From NCBI RefSeq assembly GCF_013177675.1, contig NZ_CP042652.1:1984001-2048000 (forward strand): a stretch of DNA of 64,000 nt. The letters are read 5' to 3'. Shown here piece after piece: positions 30,022 to 40,058 of this stretch. The number at the start of each line of letters is the position of its first letter. Within the stretch, counting starts at the first letter, position 1. This DNA comes from Arcobacter acticola (GTDB lineage Bacteria > Campylobacterota > Campylobacteria > Campylobacterales > Arcobacteraceae). Under the pieces are notes generated by a model, which was not told where the DNA came from, ran no database searches, and was given only the letters and a program-made list of their open reading frames with translations. The position numbers and the translations under genes are program-made.

Positions 30022-30303
30022 TTAATCTCTTCTTGAAGTTGTTTCTAATAAGTGAAATCCAAAATCAGTTTTAACAGGACCATGAACTACATTTATTGCT
30101 TCATTAAATACTACAGCATCAAATTCAGGAACCATTTGACCTTGGAAAAAAGTCCCTAAATCCCCACCATTTGAACCTGATGGACATGAAGAATATTCTT
30201 TTGCAATATCTTCAAATTTTTCACCATTTGATATCTTTTCTTTTAATTGTAAACATAACTCTTCACTATCAACTAATAGATGTCTAGCTGTTGCACTTTT
30301 CAT
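30022..30303 (-). CDS. Parvulin-type peptidyl-prolyl cis-trans isomerase
   Basis: 93 aa, a stand-alone PpiC domain: ARHLLVDSEE, FEDIAKEYSSCPSGSNGGDLGTF, MVPEFDAVVF and VKTDFGFHLLE, all standard parvulin motifs. No signal peptide, so cytoplasmic. Catalyses proline isomerisation during folding. Length is that of the minimal parvulin (PpiC, 93 aa). Confidence 0.93.
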   Translation of the reverse strand: MKSATARHLLVDSEELCLQLKEKISNGEKFEDIAKEYSSCPSGSNGGDLGTFFQGQMVPEFDAVVFNEAINVVHGPVKTDFGFHLLETTSRRD

Positions 30304-30369
30304 TATTTTTCCTTACACTGTATAAAATTTAGACGGATTGTATCATAAGCAGTTGATTAAATTTCTTAA

Positions 30370-32838
30370 TCAAAAAAATTCTATTGAATTTTTTCCTTGT
30401 TTTTTAGCTACGTACATAGCTGTATCTGCTTGTTTAATAATATTTCTAACACTAACTGAAGAATCGTTAAATAGGGTAATCCCTATACTTGGAGTAGATA
30501 CATTTTCATGCCCATCAATGTGAGTAATTGCATTTAATGAATCTTTTATTTTTTCTGCAAGATTTAGTATATTTATCTTTGCATTTTCCTTATTATTTCC
30601 AATATTATCAAGTAAAATAATAAATTCATCTCCTCCAATTCTAGCAAGAGTGTCTTCATCTCTAATTACTTTATGTATAGTTTTAGAAACCATAACAAGT
30701 AATGAGTCTCCAACATCATGTCCTAAAGTATCATTAACTTCTTTGAAATTATCTAAGTCAATAAATATTAATCCACCTACTATTTGATGTCTAACTACTT
30801 TTGTAATTGCATGTTCTATTCTATCAAGTAATAGTAATCTATTTGGTAAACCTGTTAAATTATCATGAGTTGCTTGGTATTCTAGAACTTTCTCTTTATC
30901 TTTTTGTTCAGAGATATCAATATATTGACCTAAAAAATGAGTGATAACATTATCTTGATTTTTAATTGCTGTAATAGTTGTTCTCAAAGGTATGATTTCG
31001 CCATTGAATTTTCTATTATAAACTTCACCACTCCAAAAACCATTTTTCCTTAAATCGTTCCATAATTGATTTCCAAACTCTTTATCTTGGTGATTTGATT
31101 TAAAAATTCTTGGATTTTTACCTATAATATCACTTCTTGAATATCCCATAACATTACAAAAAGCATGATTTACTTTTATTATTTTTCCTAACTCATCGGT
31201 TATTATCATAGGTTCACTAGATTCAAAGGCAAAAGAGGTAATTTTTAGCTCTTTTTCTTGATTTAACCTATTCTTTTCATAATCAAATTTTTCTAAAATA
31301 TGAGATAAATCACTTACTAGTTTATCAAATAACACTTCACCTTCATAATCAAAAAATTTGTTTTCATTTGAATATATTACAAAAACAGAAACAACCTCAG
31401 CAAATTTTTTAATAGGAAAAGCTGCTGCTGATTTTATCCCAAATTGTTTCGAATATTTGAAAAATACAGAGATGTTATTATCTTCAAAAGATTCAATAAT
31501 CACATTTGATTTACTACTAATTACTTTGTTAATCAAATTATCACTATTTAATTGTCTACTTTCATCAAGTCTCATTAAAAGTAAATCTTTTAAGACTCCC
31601 TCTTGAGCATATACTTCATCTTTTTTTACAACATCATCATTTTCATCTTTATTTTCAATATCATAAATAAAACTAAATACCATACTTGGATGTTTAGAAA
31701 TAATCTGATGTATTTGTGAGTATAAATTTTCTTTTGTATTATTTTTCAATAAATACTTGTTTGTGTCATTAAGTAATTCATACACTTTTTTCTGTTTTTC
31801 AAGCTTATCAAAACTTATTTGTTGTTTGAAAATTATATTCTTTAGTACAAATAATAAACTAATAAAAGTTACAAAACATATAAATAAAAATAATAAACTT
31901 ACATTTTGATCAATAAATGCTGTTTTTTGAATATCTTTTGTAGTTTTCTCTAAGTTAGCAATTATAATACTACATATTTCATCTAGATCTTCTATTCTTT
32001 GAGTAGAAATTTGCAACCATTGATCTAAACTTATTGAATTATTATTTATATTATTTTCTATATTCAATCTTATTTTATCTATTTTATTTGTTAATTCTTT
32101 TGGTATTATCTCATTATATTTATTGAAAATATCCATAGAAGAATTTTTAATAAAATTGTTAAAACTTTCTAATTGATATGATTGTATTTTTATTAATTCA
32201 TTTTTAACTTTATTATCAACTTTTCCTTCATTTATAATAAAAGAAATTAATGCACTTTCCATTACAAAAGATTCTTTATATACTAGAAAATGGTATATAT
32301 TTATAAATTCTTCATTGAAATTTGATGCGGATTTAATTGATTTTATTGATGAAATTGATTCTAAAAGTATATTATTTATATCAGAATATTTAGAAAGAAT
32401 ATCCATTTTATTCATTGCTAGATTTTTTACTTCAGCACGTATTTCATCTAATTCATGAAATTTTTTTTGAAGTTCTTTAATTACAGTAAATATTTCTTTT
32501 TGCTCAGGAACATCTAAAATATAGGTATTTGCATTTTTTAAATAATTATTAAAGTCTAAATCACTTGTCTTTTTTTGTTTCTCTAATTCAAGAGTTATAC
32601 CCTCGTGTTTTGCATCATATAAAATAGATAAACCTCTTTCTTTTTGAATAGAGTATATTAGAGTTTCTGACATTTTCATATATTGCAAGTTATAATTGGT
32701 TTTATATATTTCATCCAGTAGTTTTATTTTATCAAGAACTAGTACCGTACTAAAATATAAAATACCCAAGGCAGGAAGGGTAAAAATCATAATAATTTTT
32801 AAAAACAATGTATTCTTAAACACTCTTAACCTCCCCAT
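30370..32838 (-). CDS. NIT-type sensor / GAF / PAS / GGDEF diguanylate cyclase
   Basis: 822 aa membrane protein. Transmembrane helix at about 13-32, a long helical periplasmic domain with the ERGLS motif (QKERGLSILY, about 76) that marks NIT (nitrate/nitrite-sensing-like) domains, a second transmembrane helix at about 315-335, a GAF domain (about 370-515), a PAS domain (GYSRSDIIGKNPRIFKS, about 555-650) and an active-type GGDEF (RIGGDEFIILL, about 762). Makes c-di-GMP in response to an unknown periplasmic ligand. Start ATG 32838 with AAAAAATGGGG context; neighbours are unrelated. Confidence 0.9.
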   Translation of the reverse strand: MGRLRVFKNTLFLKIIMIFTLPALGILYFSTVLVLDKIKLLDEIYKTNYNLQYMKMSETLIYSIQKERGLSILYDAKHEGITLELEKQKKTSDLDFNNYLKNANTYILDVPEQKEIFTVIKELQKKFHELDEIRAEVKNLAMNKMDILSKYSDINNILLESISSIKSIKSASNFNEEFINIYHFLVYKESFVMESALISFIINEGKVDNKVKNELIKIQSYQLESFNNFIKNSSMDIFNKYNEIIPKELTNKIDKIRLNIENNINNNSISLDQWLQISTQRIEDLDEICSIIIANLEKTTKDIQKTAFIDQNVSLLFLFICFVTFISLLFVLKNIIFKQQISFDKLEKQKKVYELLNDTNKYLLKNNTKENLYSQIHQIISKHPSMVFSFIYDIENKDENDDVVKKDEVYAQEGVLKDLLLMRLDESRQLNSDNLINKVISSKSNVIIESFEDNNISVFFKYSKQFGIKSAAAFPIKKFAEVVSVFVIYSNENKFFDYEGEVLFDKLVSDLSHILEKFDYEKNRLNQEKELKITSFAFESSEPMIITDELGKIIKVNHAFCNVMGYSRSDIIGKNPRIFKSNHQDKEFGNQLWNDLRKNGFWSGEVYNRKFNGEIIPLRTTITAIKNQDNVITHFLGQYIDISEQKDKEKVLEYQATHDNLTGLPNRLLLLDRIEHAITKVVRHQIVGGLIFIDLDNFKEVNDTLGHDVGDSLLVMVSKTIHKVIRDEDTLARIGGDEFIILLDNIGNNKENAKINILNLAEKIKDSLNAITHIDGHENVSTPSIGITLFNDSSVSVRNIIKQADTAMYVAKKQGKNSIEFF

Positions 32839-32861
32839 TTTTTAATACTTATTTATTATAT

Positions 32862-34235
32862 TTATTTCTCGTAAATTCTATACAATTTACCTTTGATTTT
32901 TGATTTAGATAATTTATCTAGAACATAATCAATTTTTTCTTTATTGATTGCAACATAAGAAGAAAAATCTAAAATATCAATTTTCCCGATATCACTTTTA
33001 TCTAAACCAATACCAGCTGTTAAAGCTCCTAAAATATCTCCTGCTCTTAACTTGTGTTTTTTCCCACCATTTATAAAAATAGTTCTTTGAGGTGAGTCGA
33101 TTTTATAAGATAAGTCATCTTCAATTTTTGATACATCTTCCTCTTGGATATCAGGGAAAGTATCTTTAATAATATCATATCTATCTAAATCATTTTGCGT
33201 ATATAAAGAAACAGCTAAACCACCTTTTCCAGCACGAGCTGTTCTTCCAATTCTGTGAGTATGAATTTTCTCATCCAATGATAAATCATAATTAATAACT
33301 AAATCCACATCATCAATATGTAAACCACGTGATGCAACATCTGTTGCTATTAAAATAGGATATGATTTATTTGAAAATAAAATTATTGTTTCATCTCTTT
33401 GTTTTTGTTCTAAATCTGAATGAAGTGTTAAAACATCTAAACCTAAAGCATATAAATCATCTGCTAATTGGTCACATTTTATTTTCATATTGCAAAAGAT
33501 CAAAATTGATTTTGCTTTATTTGATGAGATAATTCCTGGAATTAAAGCTGTTTTATTATCTTCTCTTACTTCATAGAATTTTTGTTTTATATAAATTTTT
33601 TCTTCATCTTCGATTTTAACAAGTACTGGATTTTTTAATACATTTGAAGCTAGTTTTTCAATATTTTTTTCAAAAGTTGCTGAGAATAAAAGTGTTTGTC
33701 TTTTTGTAGGTAATGAACTTATGATTTCCATAATATCATCATAAAATCCCATATCTAACATTTTATCAGCTTCATCTAAAACTAAAGAGTTAATATTTTC
33801 TAAGTCAATATTATTTTGCTGTATATGTTTTAATATTCGCCCAGGAGTTCCTACAAGTATATGTGCTTGATGGCTTAAAGATAAAACCTGAGGTTTAAAA
33901 GGCATTCCTCCACATAAAGTCAAAACTTTCATATTATGAATATGACGTGAAAGTTTTCTTAGTTCTTGTGCAATTTGATTTGCAAGTTCTCTTGTTGGAG
34001 CTATTATTAAAGATTGAACTCTAAAGTTTTTAATATCTAATTTATTTATTAAAGGAATACAAAAAGCAACAGTTTTACCTGAACCTGTTTTTGCTTGTGC
34101 AATTAAATCATAGTTTTCTAAGCTTAGAGGTAAACTTTTTTGTTGAATTGCTGTTGGTTTTGAATAACTTAATGAATCTAAATTTGATAAGAATTCTTTT
34201 GATAAATTTAATTGTGAGAATTTTTCTACTAAAAT
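32862..34235 (-). CDS. dbpA: DbpA-type DEAD-box RNA helicase, apparent ATT start
   Basis: About 457 aa, the length of DbpA. Q motif YSKPTAIQQ, Walker A AKTGSGKT, PTRELA, TPGR, DEAD (LVLDEADKMLD), SAT and HRIGRTARAG are all present. The C-terminal domain NGGKKHKLRAGDILGAL ... IGKIDI ... GKLYRIYEK is the DbpA 23S-rRNA-binding module, which points to 50S ribosome assembly. The first ATG, at 33932, falls after motif Ia and would delete the Q motif and Walker A, so the true start lies upstream. There is no ATG, GTG or TTG; AAAAGG followed by seven bases reaches ATT at 34235 (ATC at 34238 is the alternative). Function is firm, start codon is not. Confidence 0.88.
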   Translation of the reverse strand: MLVEKFSQLNLSKEFLSNLDSLSYSKPTAIQQKSLPLSLENYDLIAQAKTGSGKTVAFCIPLINKLDIKNFRVQSLIIAPTRELANQIAQELRKLSRHIHNMKVLTLCGGMPFKPQVLSLSHQAHILVGTPGRILKHIQQNNIDLENINSLVLDEADKMLDMGFYDDIMEIISSLPTKRQTLLFSATFEKNIEKLASNVLKNPVLVKIEDEEKIYIKQKFYEVREDNKTALIPGIISSNKAKSILIFCNMKIKCDQLADDLYALGLDVLTLHSDLEQKQRDETIILFSNKSYPILIATDVASRGLHIDDVDLVINYDLSLDEKIHTHRIGRTARAGKGGLAVSLYTQNDLDRYDIIKDTFPDIQEEDVSKIEDDLSYKIDSPQRTIFINGGKKHKLRAGDILGALTAGIGLDKSDIGKIDILDFSSYVAINKEKIDYVLDKLSKSKIKGKLYRIYEK

Positions 34236-34301
34236 GATAAAGCCTTTTATAGTTTTTTTCTATTATATCAAAACTATAAAGTACTTTATACGAAAATTTA
34301 G

Positions 34302-34838
34302 TTATTTTTCTATTTTTTTGAAAAGATAAGAGATTGATAAAATTATTACTAGAACTATTCCTAATCCTACATATTTAAAATCATCACTTAAGCTAAGTAT
34401 ATATTCACCTGCTGAATAACTTAAATATCCAACGACACAAGCCCAAAGAATTGTAGCTAAGACATTAAAAAATGCAAATTTTGTTGCTGAATATTTTGTA
34501 ATTCCCATTGCAAGGGGAATTAATGTTTTTATTCCATAAATATATTTCTGAACAAAAACTACCCAAGAACCATATTTTCTCATCATCAAATGAGCTAGAG
34601 CAATTTTTCTTCCATATTTTTTCATCATATCTTTTGCATAATTTTTATTTTTCCTAGCTAAAAAGAATAAAAATTGATCTCCTAAAAAGTTAGAAATACC
34701 TGCAACTAAAATAGATACATAAATATTTAAATCACCTGCGTATGATAAAACCCCTGCAAAGATAAGACCTACAAATCCTCCACCAAATGAGTATAAAAAT
34801 AAGGCAACATATCCCCAGTCTTGGATTAATTGTTCCAT
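34302..34838 (-). CDS. DedA family inner-membrane protein
   Basis: 178 aa with about five hydrophobic segments and the DedA/SNARE-associated signature (GDQFLFFLARK, then YGSWVVFVQKYIYGIKTLIPLAMG). Family members support lipid flipping and membrane homeostasis. Five bases downstream of the 34843 gene on the same strand, probably one operon. Confidence 0.88.
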   Translation of the reverse strand: MEQLIQDWGYVALFLYSFGGGFVGLIFAGVLSYAGDLNIYVSILVAGISNFLGDQFLFFLARKNKNYAKDMMKKYGRKIALAHLMMRKYGSWVVFVQKYIYGIKTLIPLAMGITKYSATKFAFFNVLATILWACVVGYLSYSAGEYILSLSDDFKYVGLGIVLVIILSISYLFKKIEK

Positions 34839-34842
34839 GAAA

Positions 34843-35475
34843 TTAAGCCTTTATTTCGAAAATTTCTAATGCTTCAATTACATCATCATCTTCAATGTCT
34901 ACTAAATGCTCTTTTATGTTTTCTAATGCTTTTTTAGCAATATACTCTTTTACTTTTGCTCTTACATCATTTATATCATCAATGATTACAAAACCACTAA
35001 ATTGGATTGTATTATCATAACAAAGTAAAACACCTTCACAATTATCTTCTATAAATTCACTAATTTCTCTATAGTTGATTTCTAAAGCACTTGCATGCCA
35101 ACCATAATCTTCAAGAACTTTATCTTCAAACATTTCAACACCATCACTTTGGTGATCAAAATAAAGCATATTATCTTTATTCATATCAATAATATTTTGC
35201 CAGTTTGAAACAGGTTTGATTTTACAAATTGTTCCCAAGATATTTGGCTTATAATCAGCAAATAAATTTGATGCAATTGCTTTTGCATCAAGCATTGATG
35301 AAATTTGTTTAGGAGTTATTTGTTTAAAAATTACAGCTTTTTTCTTTACATCATTTTCACTAGTGTAAATATTTCCATCAACATCAATGATTATTGGAGT
35401 TTTTGAACTATGTAAATTTAAAATTTGTGTAATATCGATATTAAGTTCTAAATCTTTTATATTTATTTTTTTCAT
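34843..35475 (-). CDS. Unknown protein, 210 aa
   Basis: Not recognised. Acidic, soluble, no signal peptide. Contains an early segment PIIIDVDGNIYTSENDVKKKAVIF and an acidic C-terminus (VDIEDDDVIEALEIF). Start ATG 35475 with AAGGGA upstream. Co-oriented and nearly contiguous with the DedA gene. Confidence 0.75.
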   Translation of the reverse strand: MKKINIKDLELNIDITQILNLHSSKTPIIIDVDGNIYTSENDVKKKAVIFKQITPKQISSMLDAKAIASNLFADYKPNILGTICKIKPVSNWQNIIDMNKDNMLYFDHQSDGVEMFEDKVLEDYGWHASALEINYREISEFIEDNCEGVLLCYDNTIQFSGFVIIDDINDVRAKVKEYIAKKALENIKEHLVDIEDDDVIEALEIFEIKA

Positions 35476-36631
35476 TTTAAAATATCCCTTTAAATTAAGA
35501 TTGCGCGATTCTATCTAAATATATATTAAATATTATATTTAATAAATGTATATAAAAAATTATTTATTTTTTATATACATTTTATTTTTTATTTTTATTA
35601 AAGAATAATGGAATATAATCAACGTATTAATTCGTAAAAGGTTGTTTTTGATATTTAAAAATTTTTTTTCTTATCTTTTTAAAAAAGTAGAAATAAAAAC
35701 TCTTTTTTTAGTTGATATATTAAACATGCAAGACTTAAATGCTATTTATGGTTTTTCTAATGGCAATTATATTATAAAACAATTAAACTCAATTCTAAAA
35801 AATGAAACCAAAAACTCCATAAAAAAGATTTTAAATCGTGAATTTCATATAAAAATAAAAAATTCTCATGCCGATGTTTTCAAAATATTAATTTATGATG
35901 ATTTATCAATTGAAGATATTATAAAAATAAAAAATTTAATTTATGAAAATATAGTATCAAATGATTTTAAATTACTTGATAGAAACTCATTAATAAATAT
36001 TGATATAACTATAGGTTGTTCTAAAAGTGATGACAATAGAACAAAAGTTTATGCAGAAAAAGCCTTACATAATGCAAAACAAGATTTTCTTCACTATTCT
36101 TATTATGATTCATTTTTATATAAAAACGAACTAATAAATGAAGATTTAGTTGATACCATAAATTATAGTATTCAAAATAATTTAGTAGAGCCATATTTCC
36201 AAGCTATTATGGACAATAATACAAATGAAATTGTAAAATATGAAGCATTAATGAGAATATTTGATAAAGATGGAAATATGATTATGCCAAATGTTTTTAT
36301 TTACAAAGCAAAAAAATGTAGACTTTATAATAAACTTATGGAAATATTATTTGATAAAATTATTATTTATATTTTAAAATATAAAATACATGTGAGTATA
36401 AATTTGGATTATATTGATATTTTAAATCCACAAATAAAAAAAACACTATTATCAAAGATAAAAAATAATAAAATTGGTTCATATTTAACTTTAGAGATCT
36501 TAGAAAGTGAAAAAGTATCAAATTTTGAGTTAGTAAATAAATTCATAAATGAAACACAACAATATGGTGTAAAAATTGCAATTGATGACTTTGGAACTGG
36601 ATTTTCTAATTATGAAAATATTTTAAACCTA

Positions 36632-38124
36632 GAGCCGCTTGCAAATTCCACCATCATAAACTAGTGAATTTGTAAACCTACTAAACTTATCAAGCAGATC
36701 TTTTAAACTTTTAATCATTTTACCGCTTTATGGGTCAATTTTAGATAAAAAACTATTATTGGGTGCGTGCTTGATGGTTGAGTTTTAAAAATGGCTAATT
36801 TTTAGTGTTTTTAGCTAAAAGTTATGTTACCATTTTCAAACTCTGATGAATACAAACTGATAAAATACCAAATGCTAAAACAGAAGCTACTTTTGTAGCT
36901 CCTTTATAATAAATATTACTGCATCCAAAGTCTTCTTTGAGGTATTTATTTACACGCTCAACCATACTTCTTTGGTTATAGTGATGGGTATCTAAACTTT
37001 GAGTAAGGTTTAGAATTTCAAATTTCTTTTTTTCATCTTTTATAAGTTGAATTTTTCCTTTTAACTCTTTGGAGTTCTTCGGATTGATATCAATAAGCGG
37101 TCTATGATTTAGTTTTTTGGAAAAATCTCTGATAATATTGCTGTCGTATCCTGCATCTTGTAAGTCATAAAGATATGATACTTTTTTGCTTGTCTCGTTT
37201 ATAAGAGGAAGTGCTACTGAGCTATCATGAACATTTGCCCCTGAATAAATAGCAGTAATAGGGATATCTCCATCTACTACACTGATATGGAGTTTCCCTC
37301 CTATCCATGTTTCAAAGTTGCCTTTGGAATTCTGTTTTCTTCCAACTCCACACTGCGTTGATACCAAAGATAGCATCTGCTTTGTGGTTTTCATATCTTC
37401 TTGTTGCTGCAAGATACTGGGTGTTTTAGGCTCTCTTGTTTCACCTTTTTTAGGTCGTCCTCTTCTTTTTGGTTTAAACTTTTCTTTTTCAACTTTTACA
37501 GGTTTTTCTCTCAGTGGTATTTTTGTTGCATCACTTGCATTATAAAAAAAGAGTGTATCCCTTAGATACTCCTTCACAAACTGCTCATGCGTCTTTTGTG
37601 CAATTTTAAGAGCACTTAACTCTTTAAATACTCTACTAAATTTAGACTCACTTGGAATATCGTTTTTATATCTCCACCCACACAAGATCCTCAGCGTTCT
37701 ATCACTATGAAGTCTATCGATAAGGTCTCTGGTTGTTTGGATATTGTAAACACTCTTTGCAATAAATGCTCGTGCAATCTCTTCTCTATGCTTTGGAGTG
37801 TTTGTAATAGATACGACAGTGATATTTTTTTCAATCGCAGCAAAGTCTAATATCTTAATAAGCTTTTGCTCTTTATTTGACAACTCTTCTAATTGAAGCT
37901 CTCTTTTCAAAGAAGGAAAAAGTGAATTTTCAAGATTTAAAACCTTAGTCCACATTTTAGATAGACTTGAAGATATTTTTGGTAGAATAATTTCCATAAG
38001 TTGAATCGCTCTTCTGTTAAATTTTTGTAGTAAAAAATTATAACTTATCTGAAGTTTGATTCAACTTTTTAAAATTTAAATCAGCTTAAATTACGGGTTG
38101 TTTTTTATAATCTGCAAGTGGCTC
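36632..38124 (-). mobile_element. IS1182/IS5-type insertion sequence
   Basis: 1493 bp flanked by the 4-base duplication CCTA (36628-36631 and 38125-38128). Terminal inverted repeats GAGCCGCTTGCAAATT and (right end, reverse complement) GAGCCACTTGCAGATT, 14 of 16 matching. One transposase on the minus strand. It interrupts an EAL domain gene, and the exact repair of that frame supports the boundaries. Family assignment rests on the transposase (DUF772 plus DDE) and the 4-base duplication. Confidence 0.9.
36822..37997 (-). CDS. IS1182/IS5-like transposase
   Basis: 391 aa. DUF772-type N-terminal region (TTRDLIDRLHSDRTLRILCG ... SESKFSRVFKEL, about 88-130), a basic linker with KRRGRPKKGE, then a DDE_Tnp_1 core with ASDATKIP, SVVDGDIPI, DAGYDSN and the late HHYNQRSMVERVNKYLK motif carrying the catalytic Glu. 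Appears intact. Confidence 0.85.
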   Translation of the reverse strand: MEIILPKISSSLSKMWTKVLNLENSLFPSLKRELQLEELSNKEQKLIKILDFAAIEKNITVVSITNTPKHREEIARAFIAKSVYNIQTTRDLIDRLHSDRTLRILCGWRYKNDIPSESKFSRVFKELSALKIAQKTHEQFVKEYLRDTLFFYNASDATKIPLREKPVKVEKEKFKPKRRGRPKKGETREPKTPSILQQQEDMKTTKQMLSLVSTQCGVGRKQNSKGNFETWIGGKLHISVVDGDIPITAIYSGANVHDSSVALPLINETSKKVSYLYDLQDAGYDSNIIRDFSKKLNHRPLIDINPKNSKELKGKIQLIKDEKKKFEILNLTQSLDTHHYNQRSMVERVNKYLKEDFGCSNIYYKGATKVASVLAFGILSVCIHQSLKMVT

Positions 38125-38364
38125 CCTAGATATTAATTATATTAAAATTGATGGTTCTTTGATTAGAAAAATCGATGAAACAATATATTTAAATCTAATA
38201 AAAAGTATAGTTTCTTTTTCAAAAGAACAAAATATAAAAATAGTTGCTGAATTTGTGAGTGATCTAAAAACCCTAAGATACGTAAAAAGTGTCGGAATAG
38301 ATTATTCACAAGGTTATCATATAGGAAAACCCATGCATATAAATGATATCATCAAAGGAAATAA

Positions 38365-39165
38365 ATGAACCATAAGCTAGAGCAAATTACAAATTTAACT
38401 ATTAATAGTTTGTTGAATAATAAAATAATTCTTCCCTCTTCATATTTTGAAAAGTTTAATCATTATGCAAAAGAAATAGAAATAAATTTAGATGATATTG
38501 ATTTTACAAAAGAAATAAATAGTTTAATACTTCAAGATTTCAATAAAATTGAAGAGTATATGAAAACCATAATTTCAAGCACAATTAAACTTCAAGATAA
38601 TGCAAAAGATGCTAGCAAAGCTATTTTAGATAAAGACACAGAGTCTTTAGACAATGTTTGTGAAAAGATGATTAATTTAGAAGAAGAAATCAGAAACTTA
38701 ACAAATCAACTATTTATTGATGATATAACAGGTATATATAATAGAAAATGGATTTATAGTAAATTATTAGATGAGAATGCAAACTTTAAAGAAGATGGGA
38801 TTTGCATATTATTAGATGTGATTGATTATGATTATATAAAAAAAGAGTATGGAGAATTACTTGCTAATAACCTCTTAGCTTTTGCAGTAAATTTCATAAA
38901 TGAAAAATTAAAAGATGAAAAATATAATTTTCAAATTGCAAAATATCTTGAAAATAAATTCTTCATTTTTATTTTTGATGAAACAAGACAAGAAATTTTA
39001 AATAAAATAAAAAATCTTGAACAAATTTTATTAAAAACAACTCTTAAAAGTAATTCTGGTTTATTAATAAAAGCAAAATATGATTTTAAATTAAATTTAT
39101 TTAAGAAAAATCAAAATTCAAAAAATATTTTTGAAATACTATTGGCTTACAAAAAAGAAGAATAG
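38365..39165 (+). CDS. Degenerate GGDEF-domain protein
   Basis: 266 aa. The N-terminal half is helical. The C-terminal half follows the GGDEF fold (LFIDDITGIYNRKWIYSKL ... ILLDVIDYDYIKKEYGELLANNLL), but the active loop reads AKYLENKFFIFIF, so it cannot be an active cyclase. Its ATG overlaps the last 4 bases of the GGDEF-EAL gene, so the two were translated together and may form a complex. Its 3' end overlaps the convergent pxpC gene by 19 bases. Confidence 0.78.
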   Translation: MNHKLEQITNLTINSLLNNKIILPSSYFEKFNHYAKEIEINLDDIDFTKEINSLILQDFNKIEEYMKTIISSTIKLQDNAKDASKAILDKDTESLDNVCEKMINLEEEIRNLTNQLFIDDITGIYNRKWIYSKLLDENANFKEDGICILLDVIDYDYIKKEYGELLANNLLAFAVNFINEKLKDEKYNFQIAKYLENKFFIFIFDETRQEILNKIKNLEQILLKTTLKSNSGLLIKAKYDFKLNLFKKNQNSKNIFEILLAYKKEE

Positions 39166-40058
39166 AATCTTCTAGTCTTTTTTGTAGCCTCATCTATTGA
39201 AATTTCAGAAAATCTAATTTTTGTATTTGCTTTAACTTGCGATAATTTAAAACAATCAATAGCTAAAACTGAACCAATTTTAGGGTAACCACCTATTGTT
39301 TGTCTATCTTTTAGAAGTATTATTGGTTGTCCATCAGATGGCACTTGAATTGCTCCAAAACTTATTCCCTCTGAAATAATTCCATTAACATCACATAATA
39401 TCGACTCACCATTTAACTTACATCCCATTCTATTAAAATCATTACTCACTGTAAAACTATTTGAAAAGAACTTCTCTTTTTCTTCATTAGCAAATAAATC
39501 ACTCTGATAAGATAAAACTACTCTTAAAATCAATTCATCTTCATAAGAAGGAATTAACTCTTTTTTAAATCTAGCATCAAATGAACAAGAAATTTCTTTA
39601 AAAGCTAAAATATCACCTTTTTTTAATTTATCACCATTTAATCCACCAAGATTTTCTTTTATGGTTGTACTATTGCTTCCAAACTCTTTTTTAATGTCAA
39701 AGCCACCAAAAACTCCTAAATAAACTCTAATTCCTTTTAATATTTTTCCTATTTTTATAATATCCCCTGCTTTTACATTATGGGTTTGCCAACATTGCTT
39801 AGAAATATCATTTATAAAAAGTTCACAAATTGCACCTGTAATTGCAATTTGAGTAGGAGCATTTGCTTTAAATATTACATTTGAAAAAGCAATTTCAAGG
39901 ATATTTGTATCAAAGGAATTTCCAAGCATTTTATTAGCAGCATAATAAGCATACTCATCCATAACTCCTGAGTTTGTAACTCCAATATCACTGTATCCAT
40001 AACGCCCCTTATCTTGAAGCATCACTAAAATAGGATTATTTATAATTTCTAAACTCAT
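39147..40058 (-). CDS. pxpC: 5-oxoprolinase subunit PxpC (carboxyltransferase-like)
   Basis: 303 aa, KipA/DUR1-type domain: VMLQDKGRYGYSDIGVTNSG at the N-terminus, GVFGGFD, and the late SEGISFGAIQVPSDGQPIILLKDRQTIGGYPKIG, a family signature. With PxpA and PxpB it forms the ATP-dependent bacterial 5-oxoprolinase that opens pyroglutamate to glutamate. Last gene of the pxpABC operon, start overlapping pxpB by 4 bases. Confidence 0.93.
   Translation of the reverse strand: MSLEIINNPILVMLQDKGRYGYSDIGVTNSGVMDEYAYYAANKMLGNSFDTNILEIAFSNVIFKANAPTQIAITGAICELFINDISKQCWQTHNVKAGDIIKIGKILKGIRVYLGVFGGFDIKKEFGSNSTTIKENLGGLNGDKLKKGDILAFKEISCSFDARFKKELIPSYEDELILRVVLSYQSDLFANEEKEKFFSNSFTVSNDFNRMGCKLNGESILCDVNGIISEGISFGAIQVPSDGQPIILLKDRQTIGGYPKIGSVLAIDCFKLSQVKANTKIRFSEISIDEATKKTRRFYSSFL

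Larger units (their letters stand above)
35642..38368 (+). pseudogene. GGDEF-EAL protein gene interrupted by IS1182-like element
   Basis: 5' part 35642-36631: TTG start with AAAAGG upstream, short hydrophobic N-terminus, a degenerate GGDEF domain (the signature loop reads NSHADVFKI) and an EAL domain beginning YEALMRIF. It is cut just after IDDFGTGFSNYENILNL. 3' part 38129-38368 resumes the EAL domain: DINYIKIDGSLIRKID ... SQGYHIGKP. Removing the IS and one CCTA gives AAC CTA GAT ATT AAT TAT ATT AAA, in frame, restoring a protein of about 410 aa. The intact protein would be a c-di-GMP phosphodiesterase with an inactive cyclase domain. The split separates essential EAL residues, so activity is probably lost. 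Confidence 0.9.

Noticed and set aside
35476-35641. Replication origin or AT-rich unwinding element
   Set aside because: AT-rich but without DnaA-box clusters or dnaA/dnaN neighbours; better read as a divergent promoter region.
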